From positions 62,001 through 126,000 of the forward strand of contig CAZPOR010000010.1 in assembly GCA_964588325.1 (NCBI GenBank): DNA of 64,000 nucleotides, in the 5' to 3' direction. The position numbers and the translations under genes were made by a program. Every line of letters starts with the position of its first letter. Within the stretch, counting starts at the first letter, position 1. This DNA comes from Thiovibrio sp964588325 (GTDB lineage Bacteria; Desulfobacterota; Desulfobulbia; Desulfobulbales; Desulfurivibrionaceae). The notes under the pieces are model-generated. The model was not told the DNA's origin, did not search any database, and was given only the letters and a program-made list of their open reading frames with translations. This document shows, piece by piece, positions 27,300 through 36,438 of the stretch.

Positions 27300-27486
27300 C
27301 TGATTACCACCGAACTTCAGCCAATGTCGCAGGCAGCATGATAACTATCTGATTTTTTATTAATAATAATCGATGATTCCACAGTCGTCACCCCGGCGAA
27401 AGCCGGGGTCCAGAAACCCTTCGCGGACTGGATTCCGGCTTTCGCCGGGGTGACGAAAGAAATGGCTGAAGATTAGTGGTAATCAG
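27300..27486. mobile_element. MITE-like non-coding element with 24-base inverted ends and an internal REP-like palindrome
   Basis: The ends 27300-27323 and 27463-27486 are inverted copies (CTGATTACCAC...CTTCAGCCA; 21 of 24 match). Inside, 27385-27456 forms a long hairpin whose 22-base arms are perfect complements (TCGTCACCCCGGCGAAAGCCGG class). Both flanks show GATTTTTTTT in the same orientation, a possible target duplication, but the left copy is also the T-run of a terminator. The element has no ORF. The core resembles the widespread GTCACCCCGGCGAAAGCCGGGGTCC-type repeat found in many bacteria. Confidence 0.7.
27385..27456. repeat. REP-like long palindrome inside the MITE-like element
   Basis: Arms of 22 bases (27385-27406 and 27435-27456) are exact reverse complements. 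The inner part GGTCCAG/CTGGATT continues the stem with two wobbles, leaving a loop of about 14 bases. Confidence 0.85.
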
Positions 27487-27627
27487 ATTTTTTTTGCCCA
27501 TCCTTCGGCTCCGTTGCCTGCCAGGCGCAGGTTATTTCCCTTGACAGTGCTTTGCCTGTCGTCCTAGCATTGTGGTAGGCGCGTTGCGCAAAAACGTATT
27601 CTGACATAGTAAAGAGCGTCGCGGCAT
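27487..27627. other. Intergenic sequence upstream of the hybrid sensor gene
   Basis: There is no gene or clear promoter here. It contains small palindromes such as CGTT-GCGCAA-AACG near 27583. Together with the terminator and the MITE-like unit it makes up most of the 534-base gap after the YeeE/YedE gene. Confidence 0.4.
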
Positions 27628-27750
27628 ATGGGACCACGCGCTAAAATCGGGTTCTGCATCGGCGCGATGGCCTGGACTGAAAAGGATATTGTGACGGGCC
27701 TCGATCCTCATGCCGAGGCGCAGCATTTTTTGCCCGCAGGGTGGTTCTAA
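27628..27750 (+). CDS. Possible 40-residue leader peptide overlapping the hybrid sensor start
   Basis: The frame ATG 27628 to TAA reads MGPRAKIGFCIGAMAWTEKD and ends HFLPAGWF. Its TAA shares one base with the ATG of the sensor gene (TAATG), an arrangement typical of coupled translation. The ribosome site (AAGAG, about 13 bases away) is weak and I know no homologue, so it may be chance. Confidence 0.3.
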   Translation: MGPRAKIGFCIGAMAWTEKDIVTGLDPHAEAQHFLPAGWF

Positions 27751-29678
27751 TGGTCGAGGCGGTTTCCGGGTTACATCACCATGTCTCTCTTTCCCTGGGG
27801 CAACTGCTGCAAAACGGCGAGGTTATCGCCATTGTCGATGACGACGCGGCAATCCGCGAACCGCTCAGGATCTATTTCGAAGAGCATGGGCTGGCCGTGG
27901 CGGAATGCGCCTCGGCGACCGAGCTTATGCAGGTGCTGGCCTCCCGCAACGTGGCCCTGGTCCTTCTTGACATCGGTCTTCCTGATACCGATGGCCTCTC
28001 CCTTCTGCCCCGAATCATAGACCAATATCCCGATGCCGCGGTGGTGATGCTCACCGGTGTTTCCGAGCTGCGGGTGGTTTTGGACTGCATGCGCAAGGGC
28101 GCCACGGACTATCTGTCCAAGCCGGTGCAGTTTGAGGAGATATTCCATGTGGCGCGCAAGGCCCTGGAAAAGCGGCGGCTGGTATTTGAAAACCGCAAAT
28201 ATCAGGAGGAGCTGGAAGAGGCGCATTTCAGAATCCAGCTCCTGCATCAGTTGTCGGTGAAGATGAACAGCGTCTATCTGAGCACCGTGGAGCTCGACCA
28301 GATCCTGCGTGCGGTTTTGGTGGGGATCACCTCCCGGGAAGGCTTGGCTTTCAATCGGGCTTTTTTGCTTATGTTCGATGCGGATGGCAGATTTTTGCGG
28401 GGGAAGATGGCCATCGGCCCGAGTTCCCGGGAGGAGGCGGGGAGGGTTTGGGAGGAGATCGAGGAGCGGGATCTTAATTTTCTTGAGATCGTTGACAATC
28501 TCAAGGAAACCAGCAAGAGCCATGATGCAGCGGTCAATGCCATAGTCAGGAACCTGGTGATTTCGGCCGAGGCGACGGACAATATCCTGATCAATTCCGT
28601 GTTGAGCCGGAGGAGCTTTAGGGTTTCGCCGGAAAACGGCTGGGTGCCGATGCCCATTGAGCGGCGTCTTGGAAATAACAGAAAACGCAACGGGGGTGCG
28701 GTTCGTGAGCGCAGGGACAGGGCGGAGGCTGGTTTTCCCGACCTTGGCGTGCCCAGGGATCTCATCAATATCCTTGATGAGGATGCCTTTGTCGTGGTGC
28801 CGCTGTACTCTCCCGGCCGGGCCTTCGGGGTAATTATCGCCGACAATTATGTGACCCGGCGGTTCATTGAGGACAGCCATGTCGGCGCCCTGGAGCTATT
28901 TGCCAGCCAGGCCAGCCTCGCCATCGAGCAGAGCCATTTGTACAACGAGATGCAGCAGAAGGTGGCGGAGCTTGAGGCGGCCAATCAGGAGCTTGACCGG
29001 AACAAGGATCTGCTGGTCGAGGCGGAGCGGTATTCTGCCTTGGGCCACATGGCCGCCCAGTTGGTCCATATCATCAGGAATCCCATCACCTCCATCGGGG
29101 GAGTCTCCCGTATCCTGAGGAAAAAAAATGTCGATGCCGAGTGGGAAAAATATCTCAACGTCATTATCCACGAAACGGAGCGGGTGGAATCCACTCTGGA
29201 GGATCTCTTTGATTTTGTGGGGCAGGGCGAGATCCACAAGGAGGAGCTTTCGCTCTGTGGATTGATCAGGAAAACGGCTCTCCTGCTCCAGTCGAGCATG
29301 GCGAAACACGGCGTGACCTGGGAGATGGAATGTCCCCCGGTGGAGCCGGTGGTCCCAGGAGACATGCACCAGATCCGCCTGGTATTTCTCCACCTTTTCA
29401 AGAACGCGGTGGAGGCCATGGCCGATGGGGGGAGGTTGACCATCCTCGTCTCCGCCGCCGAAGGGCAAGCCGTTGTTTCGGTCATCGACACCGGCCCCGG
29501 GATCCCTGAATCCTATCTGGACAAGGCCAAGGACCCATTTTTTACCACGAAAACCTATGGAACCGGCATGGGGTTGACCCTGGTGGAACGGATTGTCCGC
29601 GCCCATGGCGGCAGTTTTTCCCTCAAGCCCCATCCGGGCGGCGGGCTGGAAGTTCGGGTGGTTCTGCCTCTCCAGTAA
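27750..29678 (+). CDS. Hybrid signalling protein: receiver, GAF and histidine kinase
   Basis: A 642-residue soluble protein. The N-terminal receiver has VDDD, phospho-acceptor LLDIGLPDTDG and SKPV. A GAF-like domain follows (about residues 170-410), interrupted by a basic Arg/Asn-rich insert (ERRLGNNRKRNGG). The kinase core has His440 in QLVHIIRNPITSIGG, and ATP-binding DTGPGIP and GTGMGLTLVERIV. The residue after the phospho-His is Ile instead of the usual Glu/Asp, which may lower phosphatase activity. There is no membrane segment, so it senses a cytoplasmic cue. AGGGTGG precedes ATG 27750. The partner is unknown. Confidence 0.88.
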   Translation: MVEAVSGLHHHVSLSLGQLLQNGEVIAIVDDDAAIREPLRIYFEEHGLAVAECASATELMQVLASRNVALVLLDIGLPDTDGLSLLPRIIDQYPDAAVVMLTGVSELRVVLDCMRKGATDYLSKPVQFEEIFHVARKALEKRRLVFENRKYQEELEEAHFRIQLLHQLSVKMNSVYLSTVELDQILRAVLVGITSREGLAFNRAFLLMFDADGRFLRGKMAIGPSSREEAGRVWEEIEERDLNFLEIVDNLKETSKSHDAAVNAIVRNLVISAEATDNILINSVLSRRSFRVSPENGWVPMPIERRLGNNRKRNGGAVRERRDRAEAGFPDLGVPRDLINILDEDAFVVVPLYSPGRAFGVIIADNYVTRRFIEDSHVGALELFASQASLAIEQSHLYNEMQQKVAELEAANQELDRNKDLLVEAERYSALGHMAAQLVHIIRNPITSIGGVSRILRKKNVDAEWEKYLNVIIHETERVESTLEDLFDFVGQGEIHKEELSLCGLIRKTALLLQSSMAKHGVTWEMECPPVEPVVPGDMHQIRLVFLHLFKNAVEAMADGGRLTILVSAAEGQAVVSVIDTGPGIPESYLDKAKDPFFTTKTYGTGMGLTLVERIVRAHGGSFSLKPHPGGGLEVRVVLPLQ

Positions 29679-29734
29679 CTCCCGCGATTTTTCCCCGGAC
29701 ATCTCCCGAATCAGGCAGACAAGGCGGTTTACGC

Positions 29735-30811
29735 ATGAAAATTGGAGGATCCCCCTTTGTTGCGAAGGGGCTGCAATTGCCGGCTTCGGACCGGAGTGAG
29801 GGCGGGTCCACGCCGGGGTTGCCCGCGCCGGTGTTATTCGGGCAGGGGCAATTGGTCCGGGGAGCGGTAACCGGGATTACCTCGGAGGGCAAGGTGATGC
29901 TCGATATCGGTGGGCAACTCGTCGAGGCGAGAAGCGAGGTGGCGCTGAAACCGGGCAGCACCCTGTGGCTGGAGGTGCGGCAAACAGAGCCCCTGTGGCT
30001 GCGGGTGGCCGACAAGAAGGGCGCGACCCAGGAGTTTCTGCGTCAGTACTGTGCCGATCCCGCCGCCATGGGCAAGGGTTTGCGGGCCTTGCTCGGTCTC
30101 GCCTTTCTTGCGGACGCGGAAAAGGGTCTGGCCGGTCAGGCCGGAATGCTCCGAAATTTCGCCAATGCCGCCATGGGAGCGGAACCCGATCCGGACCGGA
30201 TCATCCGCCTCTTGACCATGCTGGGCAGCGGCGCCGTTGGGGAGGAGCGCGGCTCAAGCCGGGAAGGAGGGAAACTCCAGGAGCTGCTTGCCCTCCTGAC
30301 TGCGGACAAAACCGCGATTCTCGGCAAACCAAATGCCGCCGCCATGCAGAAGCTCGGGCTGCTCCTGGAATTGCAGGGCGAGATCAATGCCCTGCCCGCT
30401 TCACCCCAACAGGCGCAATTTCTCCTCTTTCCCTGCCTTTTTGCCATGGGCGCCGGGGTGGGACAGTGGCTTTTCACCCTGGACCGCGGGGAGGATCAGG
30501 CGGCAGCAGGCGAGGAGCGGGGCTACGCGCTTTCATTTTTTTTGGAGATGAGCCGGTTGGGGGAGCTGCAGATCCAGATCCGGGTTAAGGACCGGTCCCT
30601 GCAGGGAGAATGTGTCGTGGGCACCGAAGCGGTGCGGGAATATTTGGCCCCGCGACTCGGTGAGCTGGACGAGCTGCTGGGCAAGCTCGGTTACGGGCCG
30701 GTCCATTTTTCCTGCCGGGTCGCCAAAGGTTCCATGCTGGAATCATTGAAATTCGTGATGGAAGGGGCGGCCCAATTGGAGAGGGTCAGAATCGTTGATC
30801 TGGAGGCCTGA
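29735..30811 (+). CDS. FliK-like (flagellar hook-length control C-terminal domain) protein, orphan
   Basis: A 358-residue protein whose last 90 residues (SRLGELQIQIRVKDRSLQGE, then EYLAPRLGELDELLGKLGYG) look like the Flg_hook domain of FliK. The N-terminal part has a small beta barrel-like segment (RGAVTGITSEGKVMLDIGG), and the middle is helical. No flagellar gene is near, so it may serve an export gate elsewhere or have another role. It follows the hybrid sensor by 56 bases. Its 3' end overlaps the convergent MFS gene by 26 bases. Confidence 0.6.
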   Translation: MKIGGSPFVAKGLQLPASDRSEGGSTPGLPAPVLFGQGQLVRGAVTGITSEGKVMLDIGGQLVEARSEVALKPGSTLWLEVRQTEPLWLRVADKKGATQEFLRQYCADPAAMGKGLRALLGLAFLADAEKGLAGQAGMLRNFANAAMGAEPDPDRIIRLLTMLGSGAVGEERGSSREGGKLQELLALLTADKTAILGKPNAAAMQKLGLLLELQGEINALPASPQQAQFLLFPCLFAMGAGVGQWLFTLDRGEDQAAAGEERGYALSFFLEMSRLGELQIQIRVKDRSLQGECVVGTEAVREYLAPRLGELDELLGKLGYGPVHFSCRVAKGSMLESLKFVMEGAAQLERVRIVDLEA

Positions 30812-32351
30812 CAACAGGAGGGATTTGGGGGGTGGCGTTGCCCCGGAGCCAGGAGGCGGTTGTGCCGAGCAGGCCGCTCAGGGCTGCCCCCAGCAAGGTT
30901 GCGTGCAGGGCGGCCAGGAAGGAGGCGGTATGTTCCGGCCTGAAATCCCGCAAGTCGAGGCCGTTTGTTTCCCCGCGAAAAAACAGGGAGAAAAGCAGAG
31001 CGGCCTGGGCGATGCCCAGGAGCATGCCCAGATTTCTTGCCGTGGCCAGCAGGGCAGCGGCTGCTCCCGCCTTGTCGGCCTCTACGTGGCTCAGGACCGA
31101 GGCGCTGTTTGGCGACAAAAACAGGGCCTGCCCCAGGCCAAGCAACATCAAGTGCCCGGCAATAACCAGCGGCGAAGTTGCGCCTTCAATCGTGGTGAGC
31201 AGCAAGACCCCCAGGGTGGAGACGCTCAACCCCAGGGTGGAAATGAACCGCGCCCCGACATAATCGGAAAGCCAGCCGGCCAGGGGGGAAACCAGCAGGA
31301 TCGAGGAGGGAATGGCCAACATGACCATGCCTATTTTCGAAGGTGGCAACCCGAGGATCCGGTCGAGATGAAATGGAATGAGCAGGATTACGGCAAAGAG
31401 CACCATGAAGGAAAGTACGGCGCTGGTTATGGCCAGGCTGAAGTGGCGGTGGCGAAAAAGCTTCATGGACAGCAGCGGATGGGGCAGCCTGGATTCGACG
31501 GCGACAAAGCAGCACAGGGCGCCTGTTCCGGCCGTGCCGGTGAGGAGTAACCGGGCGGCTGACCAGTTGGCCGAGGAGGCATGGGCCAGGGTCAGGCAAA
31601 AAAGAACGAGGGCGGTGGCCCAGGCCAGGCTGCCAAGCCAGTCCAGCGGGCCGGTGTGCCGCCTGGTCGGACCGGGCAGTATCCGGATGGCGAGGAAGGC
31701 GAAAATCAGCCCCAGCGGGACCGTGATAAAGAAAAGGACGCGCCAGGAAGCGAGCCCGAGCAAAAATCCCCCCAGGCTCGGACCGCTCATCAGGCCGAGG
31801 GAAACGGCCATGCCGATCAGACCCAGCCCTCGGCCCAATTGTTCTTTAGGAAAGGTTTCCTTGATGATCGCGGGGCCCGCGGCCATCATCATCGCCCCGC
31901 CCAGGGCCTGGCAGAATCTGGCAAAAATCAGGAAGGAGAGGGCCGGAGCGTAGGCGCAGGCCAGGGAACCCACGCCGAAGATCAACAACCCTGCGGTGTA
32001 TATCCTGCCCCTGCCCAGCCGGTCCCCAAGATGGCCCCAGAAAAGGAGAGAGGCCGTGATGGTGAGCAGGTAGATCATCACCACCCACTGGGTGTCGGCC
32101 AGCGAGCTGTGGAACTCCTGCATGATGAAGGGCAGGGCGATGTTCACCATGCTGCTGTCCAGGGTGGACATGAAAACGCCGGTGGCCACGATGAGGAAGG
32201 TGGGCCATTTGTTTGCAGGGGAAGACACGGCAGGGATCTGTTGCCTCTGGAAAGAAGAGCGGGGTTTCGCGCCGGAGGTATTGGAACCGGCTGATTTTTT
32301 TGCAGTGTATCGCAACTCGGCTGATCCTGCAAAGGGGATTGCTGTGCGCAT
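30786..32351 (-). CDS. MFS multidrug exporter, DHA2 (EmrB/QacA) 14-helix family
   Basis: A 521-residue membrane protein. The first helix carries VFMSTLDSSMVNIALP, the DHA2 motif D1 equivalent, and WGHLGDRLGRGRIY is MFS motif A. About 14 hydrophobic segments fit the EmrB/QacA drug:proton antiporter family. It has a 45-residue N-terminal cytoplasmic tail rich in Ser/Lys. There is no EmrA-like partner and no regulator beside it. It is convergent with the FliK-like gene and divergent from the phosphatase gene. Confidence 0.87.
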   Translation of the reverse strand: MRTAIPFAGSAELRYTAKKSAGSNTSGAKPRSSFQRQQIPAVSSPANKWPTFLIVATGVFMSTLDSSMVNIALPFIMQEFHSSLADTQWVVMIYLLTITASLLFWGHLGDRLGRGRIYTAGLLIFGVGSLACAYAPALSFLIFARFCQALGGAMMMAAGPAIIKETFPKEQLGRGLGLIGMAVSLGLMSGPSLGGFLLGLASWRVLFFITVPLGLIFAFLAIRILPGPTRRHTGPLDWLGSLAWATALVLFCLTLAHASSANWSAARLLLTGTAGTGALCCFVAVESRLPHPLLSMKLFRHRHFSLAITSAVLSFMVLFAVILLIPFHLDRILGLPPSKIGMVMLAIPSSILLVSPLAGWLSDYVGARFISTLGLSVSTLGVLLLTTIEGATSPLVIAGHLMLLGLGQALFLSPNSASVLSHVEADKAGAAAALLATARNLGMLLGIAQAALLFSLFFRGETNGLDLRDFRPEHTASFLAALHATLLGAALSGLLGTTASWLRGNATPQIPPVVRPPDQRF

Positions 32352-32392
32352 GGTATTTCACGAGATGAATCTGAGCGATTATGGGGAGAACG

Positions 32393-33262
32393 ATGGCTGG
32401 TATTCGAAACGAAAGCGAGGATGAAAGGATAGCCCGGTGTGTCGCGGCGTGCAAGGACCCGGCCCTGGGGGAGATTCTGCGGACGGCGGCCAGGGCGGCC
32501 CTTGCCGCGGGCAGCGTCTTGCGCAACCTGCACAACCAGCCCCACCGGATTACCCGCAAGGGGAGCATCGATCTGGTCACCGAGGCGGACGTGGCCGCGG
32601 AGCAGACCGTGCTTGCCATGCTGGGGGAAGCAGGCGGCGGCATTGGTTTTTTGGCCGAGGAGTCGCATGCTTCCTATGCAACCCTGCCCCAGGGCCCGGT
32701 CTGGATCATCGACCCCCTGGACGGCACCACCAATTTCGCCCACGACTTTCCGTTTTTTGCCGTGTCCATCGCCTATGCCGTGGGCACGGTTAGCACGGTC
32801 GGCGTGGTCTATTTGCCCATGCAGGACGAGCTGTTCTGTGCCTGCCGTGGCAGCGGCGCCTGGCTCAATGGGCGGTCCATCCAGGTTTCCGGGGCGGCAA
32901 GCTTGCAGGATTCCCTGCTGGCCACGGGCTTTCCCTATGCCATTGCCCAGGAGGTCGAGGGGGTGATGGCCGCCCTCGCCCGGTTGCTGACCCGATGCCA
33001 GGGGGTGCGGCGGACCGGGGCCGCGGCGGTTGATCTCGCCTATCTTGCCTGCGGCAGAACCGACGGCTTCTGGGAGATCAACCTCAAGCCCTGGGATACC
33101 GCCGCCGCCATGCTGCTGGTGAGCGAGGCCGGTGGCCGGGTGACCACTTACGACGGCAACGAGTACACCCCGTATGTCCCTGAAGTGGTGGCGAGCAACG
33201 GGAAGATCCATGCCGAAATGGTCGGGCAATTGGCGGATTTCACCCGGGAGGGGAAAAAGTGA
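32393..33262 (+). CDS. suhB: Inositol monophosphatase family protein (SuhB-like)
   Basis: A 289-residue soluble metal-dependent phosphatase. The metal motif WIIDPLDGTTNFAHDFPFF and the second motif (LKPWDTAAAMLLVSEAGG) are complete, as is EES upstream. The family includes inositol monophosphatase, fructose-1,6-bisphosphatase and PAP phosphatase activities, so the substrate is open. GGGGAGAACG precedes ATG 32393. Confidence 0.9.
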   Translation: MAGIRNESEDERIARCVAACKDPALGEILRTAARAALAAGSVLRNLHNQPHRITRKGSIDLVTEADVAAEQTVLAMLGEAGGGIGFLAEESHASYATLPQGPVWIIDPLDGTTNFAHDFPFFAVSIAYAVGTVSTVGVVYLPMQDELFCACRGSGAWLNGRSIQVSGAASLQDSLLATGFPYAIAQEVEGVMAALARLLTRCQGVRRTGAAAVDLAYLACGRTDGFWEINLKPWDTAAAMLLVSEAGGRVTTYDGNEYTPYVPEVVASNGKIHAEMVGQLADFTREGKK

Positions 33263-33312
33263 AGAATGAAAAGTGAAAAATGGAAAATGACGGCGGTTTT
33301 TTCTATGAATAT

Positions 33313-33337
33313 GCTGCCACAATGTGGTAGTCTTTTT
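33313..33337 (+). terminator. Weak terminator between the phosphatase gene and metY
   Basis: CTGCCAC and GTGGTAG form a seven-pair stem (one wobble) with a three-base loop followed by TCTTTTT. The stem is short, so efficiency is uncertain. No SAM riboswitch fold was recognised in this 130-base gap. Confidence 0.45.
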
Positions 33338-33392
33338 GGGAAGTGAGGCTGGAAAGGCCGTTGTCCATTAACTCAATAGAGCTGGAGACGTC

Positions 33393-34649
33393 ATGGACGC
33401 TGAAAAGAAAATGCATTTTCATACCCGGGTGATTCATGCCGCCCTCACCCCGGGGGAGTGGCAAGGCGCCACCCTGCCCCCCATTTTTCAGACCGCGGCC
33501 CATTGCCACGAGACCGCGGAAAACTTGAGCGACACCTTTGGGGGGCGCACCACCGACCATATCTACGCCCGGCTGACCAACCCCACCAACCGGGTGCTGG
33601 AGCAGAAGCTGGCCGACCTGGAAGGCGGGCGCGCCGCGGTGTTCATGGCCTCGGGCATGGCGGCGATCACCAACGGTTGCTTGGCCCTGTTGCGGCCTGG
33701 GGACGAGTTTGTCTGCGGCAACTCGCTCTTTATGTCCACCTATCTGCTCTTTGCCAATGTCTTCAAGAAGTACGGGATCACGGCCCGCTTTGTCGAGTCC
33801 ACCGATCTGGCGGCCATGGAGGCGGCGATCAACGAGAAGACCCGGTTTCTCTACCTTGAAACCATCGGCAACCCGAAGATGGATGTGCCGGACCTGGCCC
33901 GGGCAGCGGAACTCGCCCACAGCCACGGGTTGCCCCTGCTGGTGGACAATACCCTGGCCACCCCGTACCTGTGCCGCCCCCTGGAGCTGGGCGCGGACAT
34001 CGTCATCCACTCCACGACCAAGTATCTCAGCGGCCACGGCGATGCGGCAGGCGGGGTGGTGATCGACGGGGCGCGCTTCAACTGGAGCAGCGAGCGGTTT
34101 GCAGATTTCGCGCCCTTTGTCGAGCGCAAGGGCGAGCTTGCCTATCTGGATCGGGTCTGGCGGGAGCTGCACATCAATTTCGGCACCACCGCAGCGCCGC
34201 TCCATGCCTATCTGACCATGCTGGGGCTGGACACCCTGGCCCTGCGGATGGAGCGCCATCTGGCCAATGCCGCGCAGGTCGCCGCCTTTCTCGCTTCGCA
34301 CCCCAAGGTGCAATGGGTGAATTACCCCGGCCTTGCCGATCACCCCCAGCATGCGGTGGCGCACAAACAGTTCGCGGACTTGGGCTTCGGCGGCATGCTG
34401 ACCTTCGGCCTGGCGGATCAGGCTGCCTGTTTCCGCTTCATCAACAGCCTGAAGCTGGTCTATCACCTGGCCAACATCGGCGACTGCAAGAGCCTGGTGA
34501 TCCATCCCTATTCCAGCCAATACCTCTCCTTTGCCGAGGAGCCGAAGAAAAATCTCTCCATCACCCCCGATCTGGTGCGGCTCTCCGTGGGGGTTGAGGC
34601 AGCGGAGGATATCATCGACGATCTGGCCCAGGCGCTTGCGAAGATCTAG
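33393..34649 (+). CDS. metY: O-acetylhomoserine sulfhydrylase (MetY; PLP-dependent Cys/Met metabolism enzyme)
   Basis: A 418-residue PLP enzyme that makes homocysteine from O-acetylhomoserine and sulfide. The PLP Lys is K210 in HSTTKYLSGHGD, with upstream YARLTNPTN and ASGMAAI loops and C-terminal RLSVGVE. Family members also include cystathionine gamma-synthase; the downstream metX makes direct sulfhydrylation the best reading. It is the first gene of metY-metX-metW. Confidence 0.88.
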   Translation: MDAEKKMHFHTRVIHAALTPGEWQGATLPPIFQTAAHCHETAENLSDTFGGRTTDHIYARLTNPTNRVLEQKLADLEGGRAAVFMASGMAAITNGCLALLRPGDEFVCGNSLFMSTYLLFANVFKKYGITARFVESTDLAAMEAAINEKTRFLYLETIGNPKMDVPDLARAAELAHSHGLPLLVDNTLATPYLCRPLELGADIVIHSTTKYLSGHGDAAGGVVIDGARFNWSSERFADFAPFVERKGELAYLDRVWRELHINFGTTAAPLHAYLTMLGLDTLALRMERHLANAAQVAAFLASHPKVQWVNYPGLADHPQHAVAHKQFADLGFGGMLTFGLADQAACFRFINSLKLVYHLANIGDCKSLVIHPYSSQYLSFAEEPKKNLSITPDLVRLSVGVEAAEDIIDDLAQALAKI

Positions 34650-34652
34650 GTC

Positions 34653-35807
34653 ATGAACCCGGCCTGCCTCAACCTGGTCACAAAGCAGTTTTTCACCTTT
34701 GGCGAGCCGCCCCACGAGCTGGTGCTCGAAAGCGGCGAGCGTCTGGGCCCGGTGACCATCGCCTACGAAACCCTCGGCGTCCTGGCCCCGGACAAGGGCA
34801 ACGCCATCCTGGTGGTCCACGCGCTCACCGGGGATTCCCATGTGGCGGGCTGCTACACCCAGGAGGATGTCAGGCCCGGCTGGTGGGAGATTATGGTCGG
34901 TCCGGGCAAGGCCATTGATACCGAGCGCTATTTCGTCATCTGCGCCAACGTGCTGGGCGGCTGCATGGGCTCCACCGGCCCTTCCTCGATCAATCCGGCC
35001 ACCGGCAAGCCCTATGGGGTATCCTTCCCCCTAGTCACCATCGGCGATATGGTCACGGCGCAAAAGGCGCTGATCGATCACCTCGGCATCTCCCGCTTGC
35101 TCGCGGTGGTGGGCGGCTCGGTGGGCGGCATGCAGGTCCTGGCTTGGTGCGCCCGCTATCCGGAGATGGTCCGGGCGGCGATTCCCCTGGCCACCACGCC
35201 TCGGCATTCCGCCCAGTCAATCGCCTTCAACGAGGTGGCCCGGCAGGCGATCATGGCCGATCCCCATTGGCAAGGGGGCGATTATTACGGCCAAGCCAAG
35301 CCCGACCTTGGCCTGGCCGTGGCCCGGATGATCGGGCACATCACCTATCTCTCCAACGAATCCATGCGGCAGAAGTTCGGCAGGCAGCTCAAGAGCCGGG
35401 ATGCCCTTTCCTTTCATTTTGACGCGGGTTTCGAGGTGGAGAGCTACCTGCGTTACCAGGGCAACAAGTTTGTCGAGCGCTTTGACGCCAATTCGTTTTT
35501 GTACCTGACCAAGGCCGCGGATTATTTCGATCTGGACGATTACGCGGCCACCGGGCTGAGCGGGGCGGCAATCAGTTTCCTGGTGGTGGCCTTCACCTCG
35601 GACTGGCTCTACCCCACCGAGCAGTCCCGCGCCCTGGTGCAACTCCTCAAACGCAACGGGCTGGATGTGAGTTTCTGCGAGATCCAATCGGACTGGGGCC
35701 ATGACGCCTTCCTGCTGCCCAACGAAAGGCTGCACGCCCTGGTGGCGGCGTTTCTCTCCCGAATTTACCGGGAGGGGTCTGGGGGAGGGGAAAACCATGC
35801 GCTTTGA
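34653..35807 (+). CDS. metX: Homoserine O-acetyltransferase MetX
   Basis: A 384-residue alpha/beta-hydrolase-fold enzyme. The nucleophile is Ser156 in GGSVGGMQ (usually GGSMGGMQ), the triad Asp lies in TSDWLYPTEQSR and His in DWGHDAFLL. ALTGDSHVAG and NVLGGCMGSTGP are MetX signatures. It begins three bases after metY and overlaps metW by 11 bases, so the three are translated together. An O-succinyltransferase role cannot be fully ruled out for this family. Confidence 0.93.
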   Translation: MNPACLNLVTKQFFTFGEPPHELVLESGERLGPVTIAYETLGVLAPDKGNAILVVHALTGDSHVAGCYTQEDVRPGWWEIMVGPGKAIDTERYFVICANVLGGCMGSTGPSSINPATGKPYGVSFPLVTIGDMVTAQKALIDHLGISRLLAVVGGSVGGMQVLAWCARYPEMVRAAIPLATTPRHSAQSIAFNEVARQAIMADPHWQGGDYYGQAKPDLGLAVARMIGHITYLSNESMRQKFGRQLKSRDALSFHFDAGFEVESYLRYQGNKFVERFDANSFLYLTKAADYFDLDDYAATGLSGAAISFLVVAFTSDWLYPTEQSRALVQLLKRNGLDVSFCEIQSDWGHDAFLLPNERLHALVAAFLSRIYREGSGGGENHAL

Positions 35808-36414
35808 TCTACAGATCATCGCCTCCTGGATTGCGCCCGGCTCACGGGTGCTGGATCTCGGCTGCGGGGAAGGGGAGCTGCTCCAGTATCTCAAGGAGCA
35901 CAAAGGGGTGAAGGCCACGGGCATCGAGAAGGACGAGGCCGAGGTGGCGGTCTGTATCTCCAAGGGGCTTTCCGTACTCCAGGGGGATTTCAACCTGGAG
36001 GTGGCCGATTATCCGCCGGACAGTTTCGACTACATCGTCATCAGCCAGACCCTGCAACAGGTCTACGAACCGGTCACGCTCATCGAGACCCTGCTGGCCA
36101 TCGGCAAAAAGGTCATTGTCAGTTTCCCCAACTTCAGCTTCTGGCGCATCCGCTTGCAGCTTCTTTTCGCGGGCTATGCCCCGAAAAGCACAGAATTGCC
36201 CTACGAATGGTACAACACCCCGAACATCCGGGTGATCACCCTGCGGGATTTCCGCAACTTTGCACGGGAAAAGGAGATCGCCATCCTCAAGGAGGTGGCG
36301 ATCAACACCCACCGGCAACAGGAAACCGGGAATATCGTCACCTTTCTCCCCAACCTGCGGGCCACCTACGGCATTTTTTTGGTCGGGCGCGATGATCGGG
36401 AGGAGGCGGGTTGA
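35797..36414 (+). CDS. metW: Methionine biosynthesis protein MetW
   Basis: A 205-residue protein with a class I methyltransferase-like fold: RVLDLGCGEGELL at the start and an LPYEWYNTPNIR segment typical of MetW. It supports MetX in bacteria that carry the pair. The start at 35797 (MRFDLQ) has GGGGGAGGGG upstream and lies inside the end of metX. Confidence 0.93.
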   Translation: MRFDLQIIASWIAPGSRVLDLGCGEGELLQYLKEHKGVKATGIEKDEAEVAVCISKGLSVLQGDFNLEVADYPPDSFDYIVISQTLQQVYEPVTLIETLLAIGKKVIVSFPNFSFWRIRLQLLFAGYAPKSTELPYEWYNTPNIRVITLRDFRNFAREKEIAILKEVAINTHRQQETGNIVTFLPNLRATYGIFLVGRDDREEAG

Positions 36415-36438
36415 GGGGGACAAAAGGGTGCGAAAAAC

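Noticed and set aside
33263..33392. Possible SAM riboswitch ahead of metY
   Set aside because: The gap is short and shows no SAM-box core or kink-turn; only a weak terminator hairpin.
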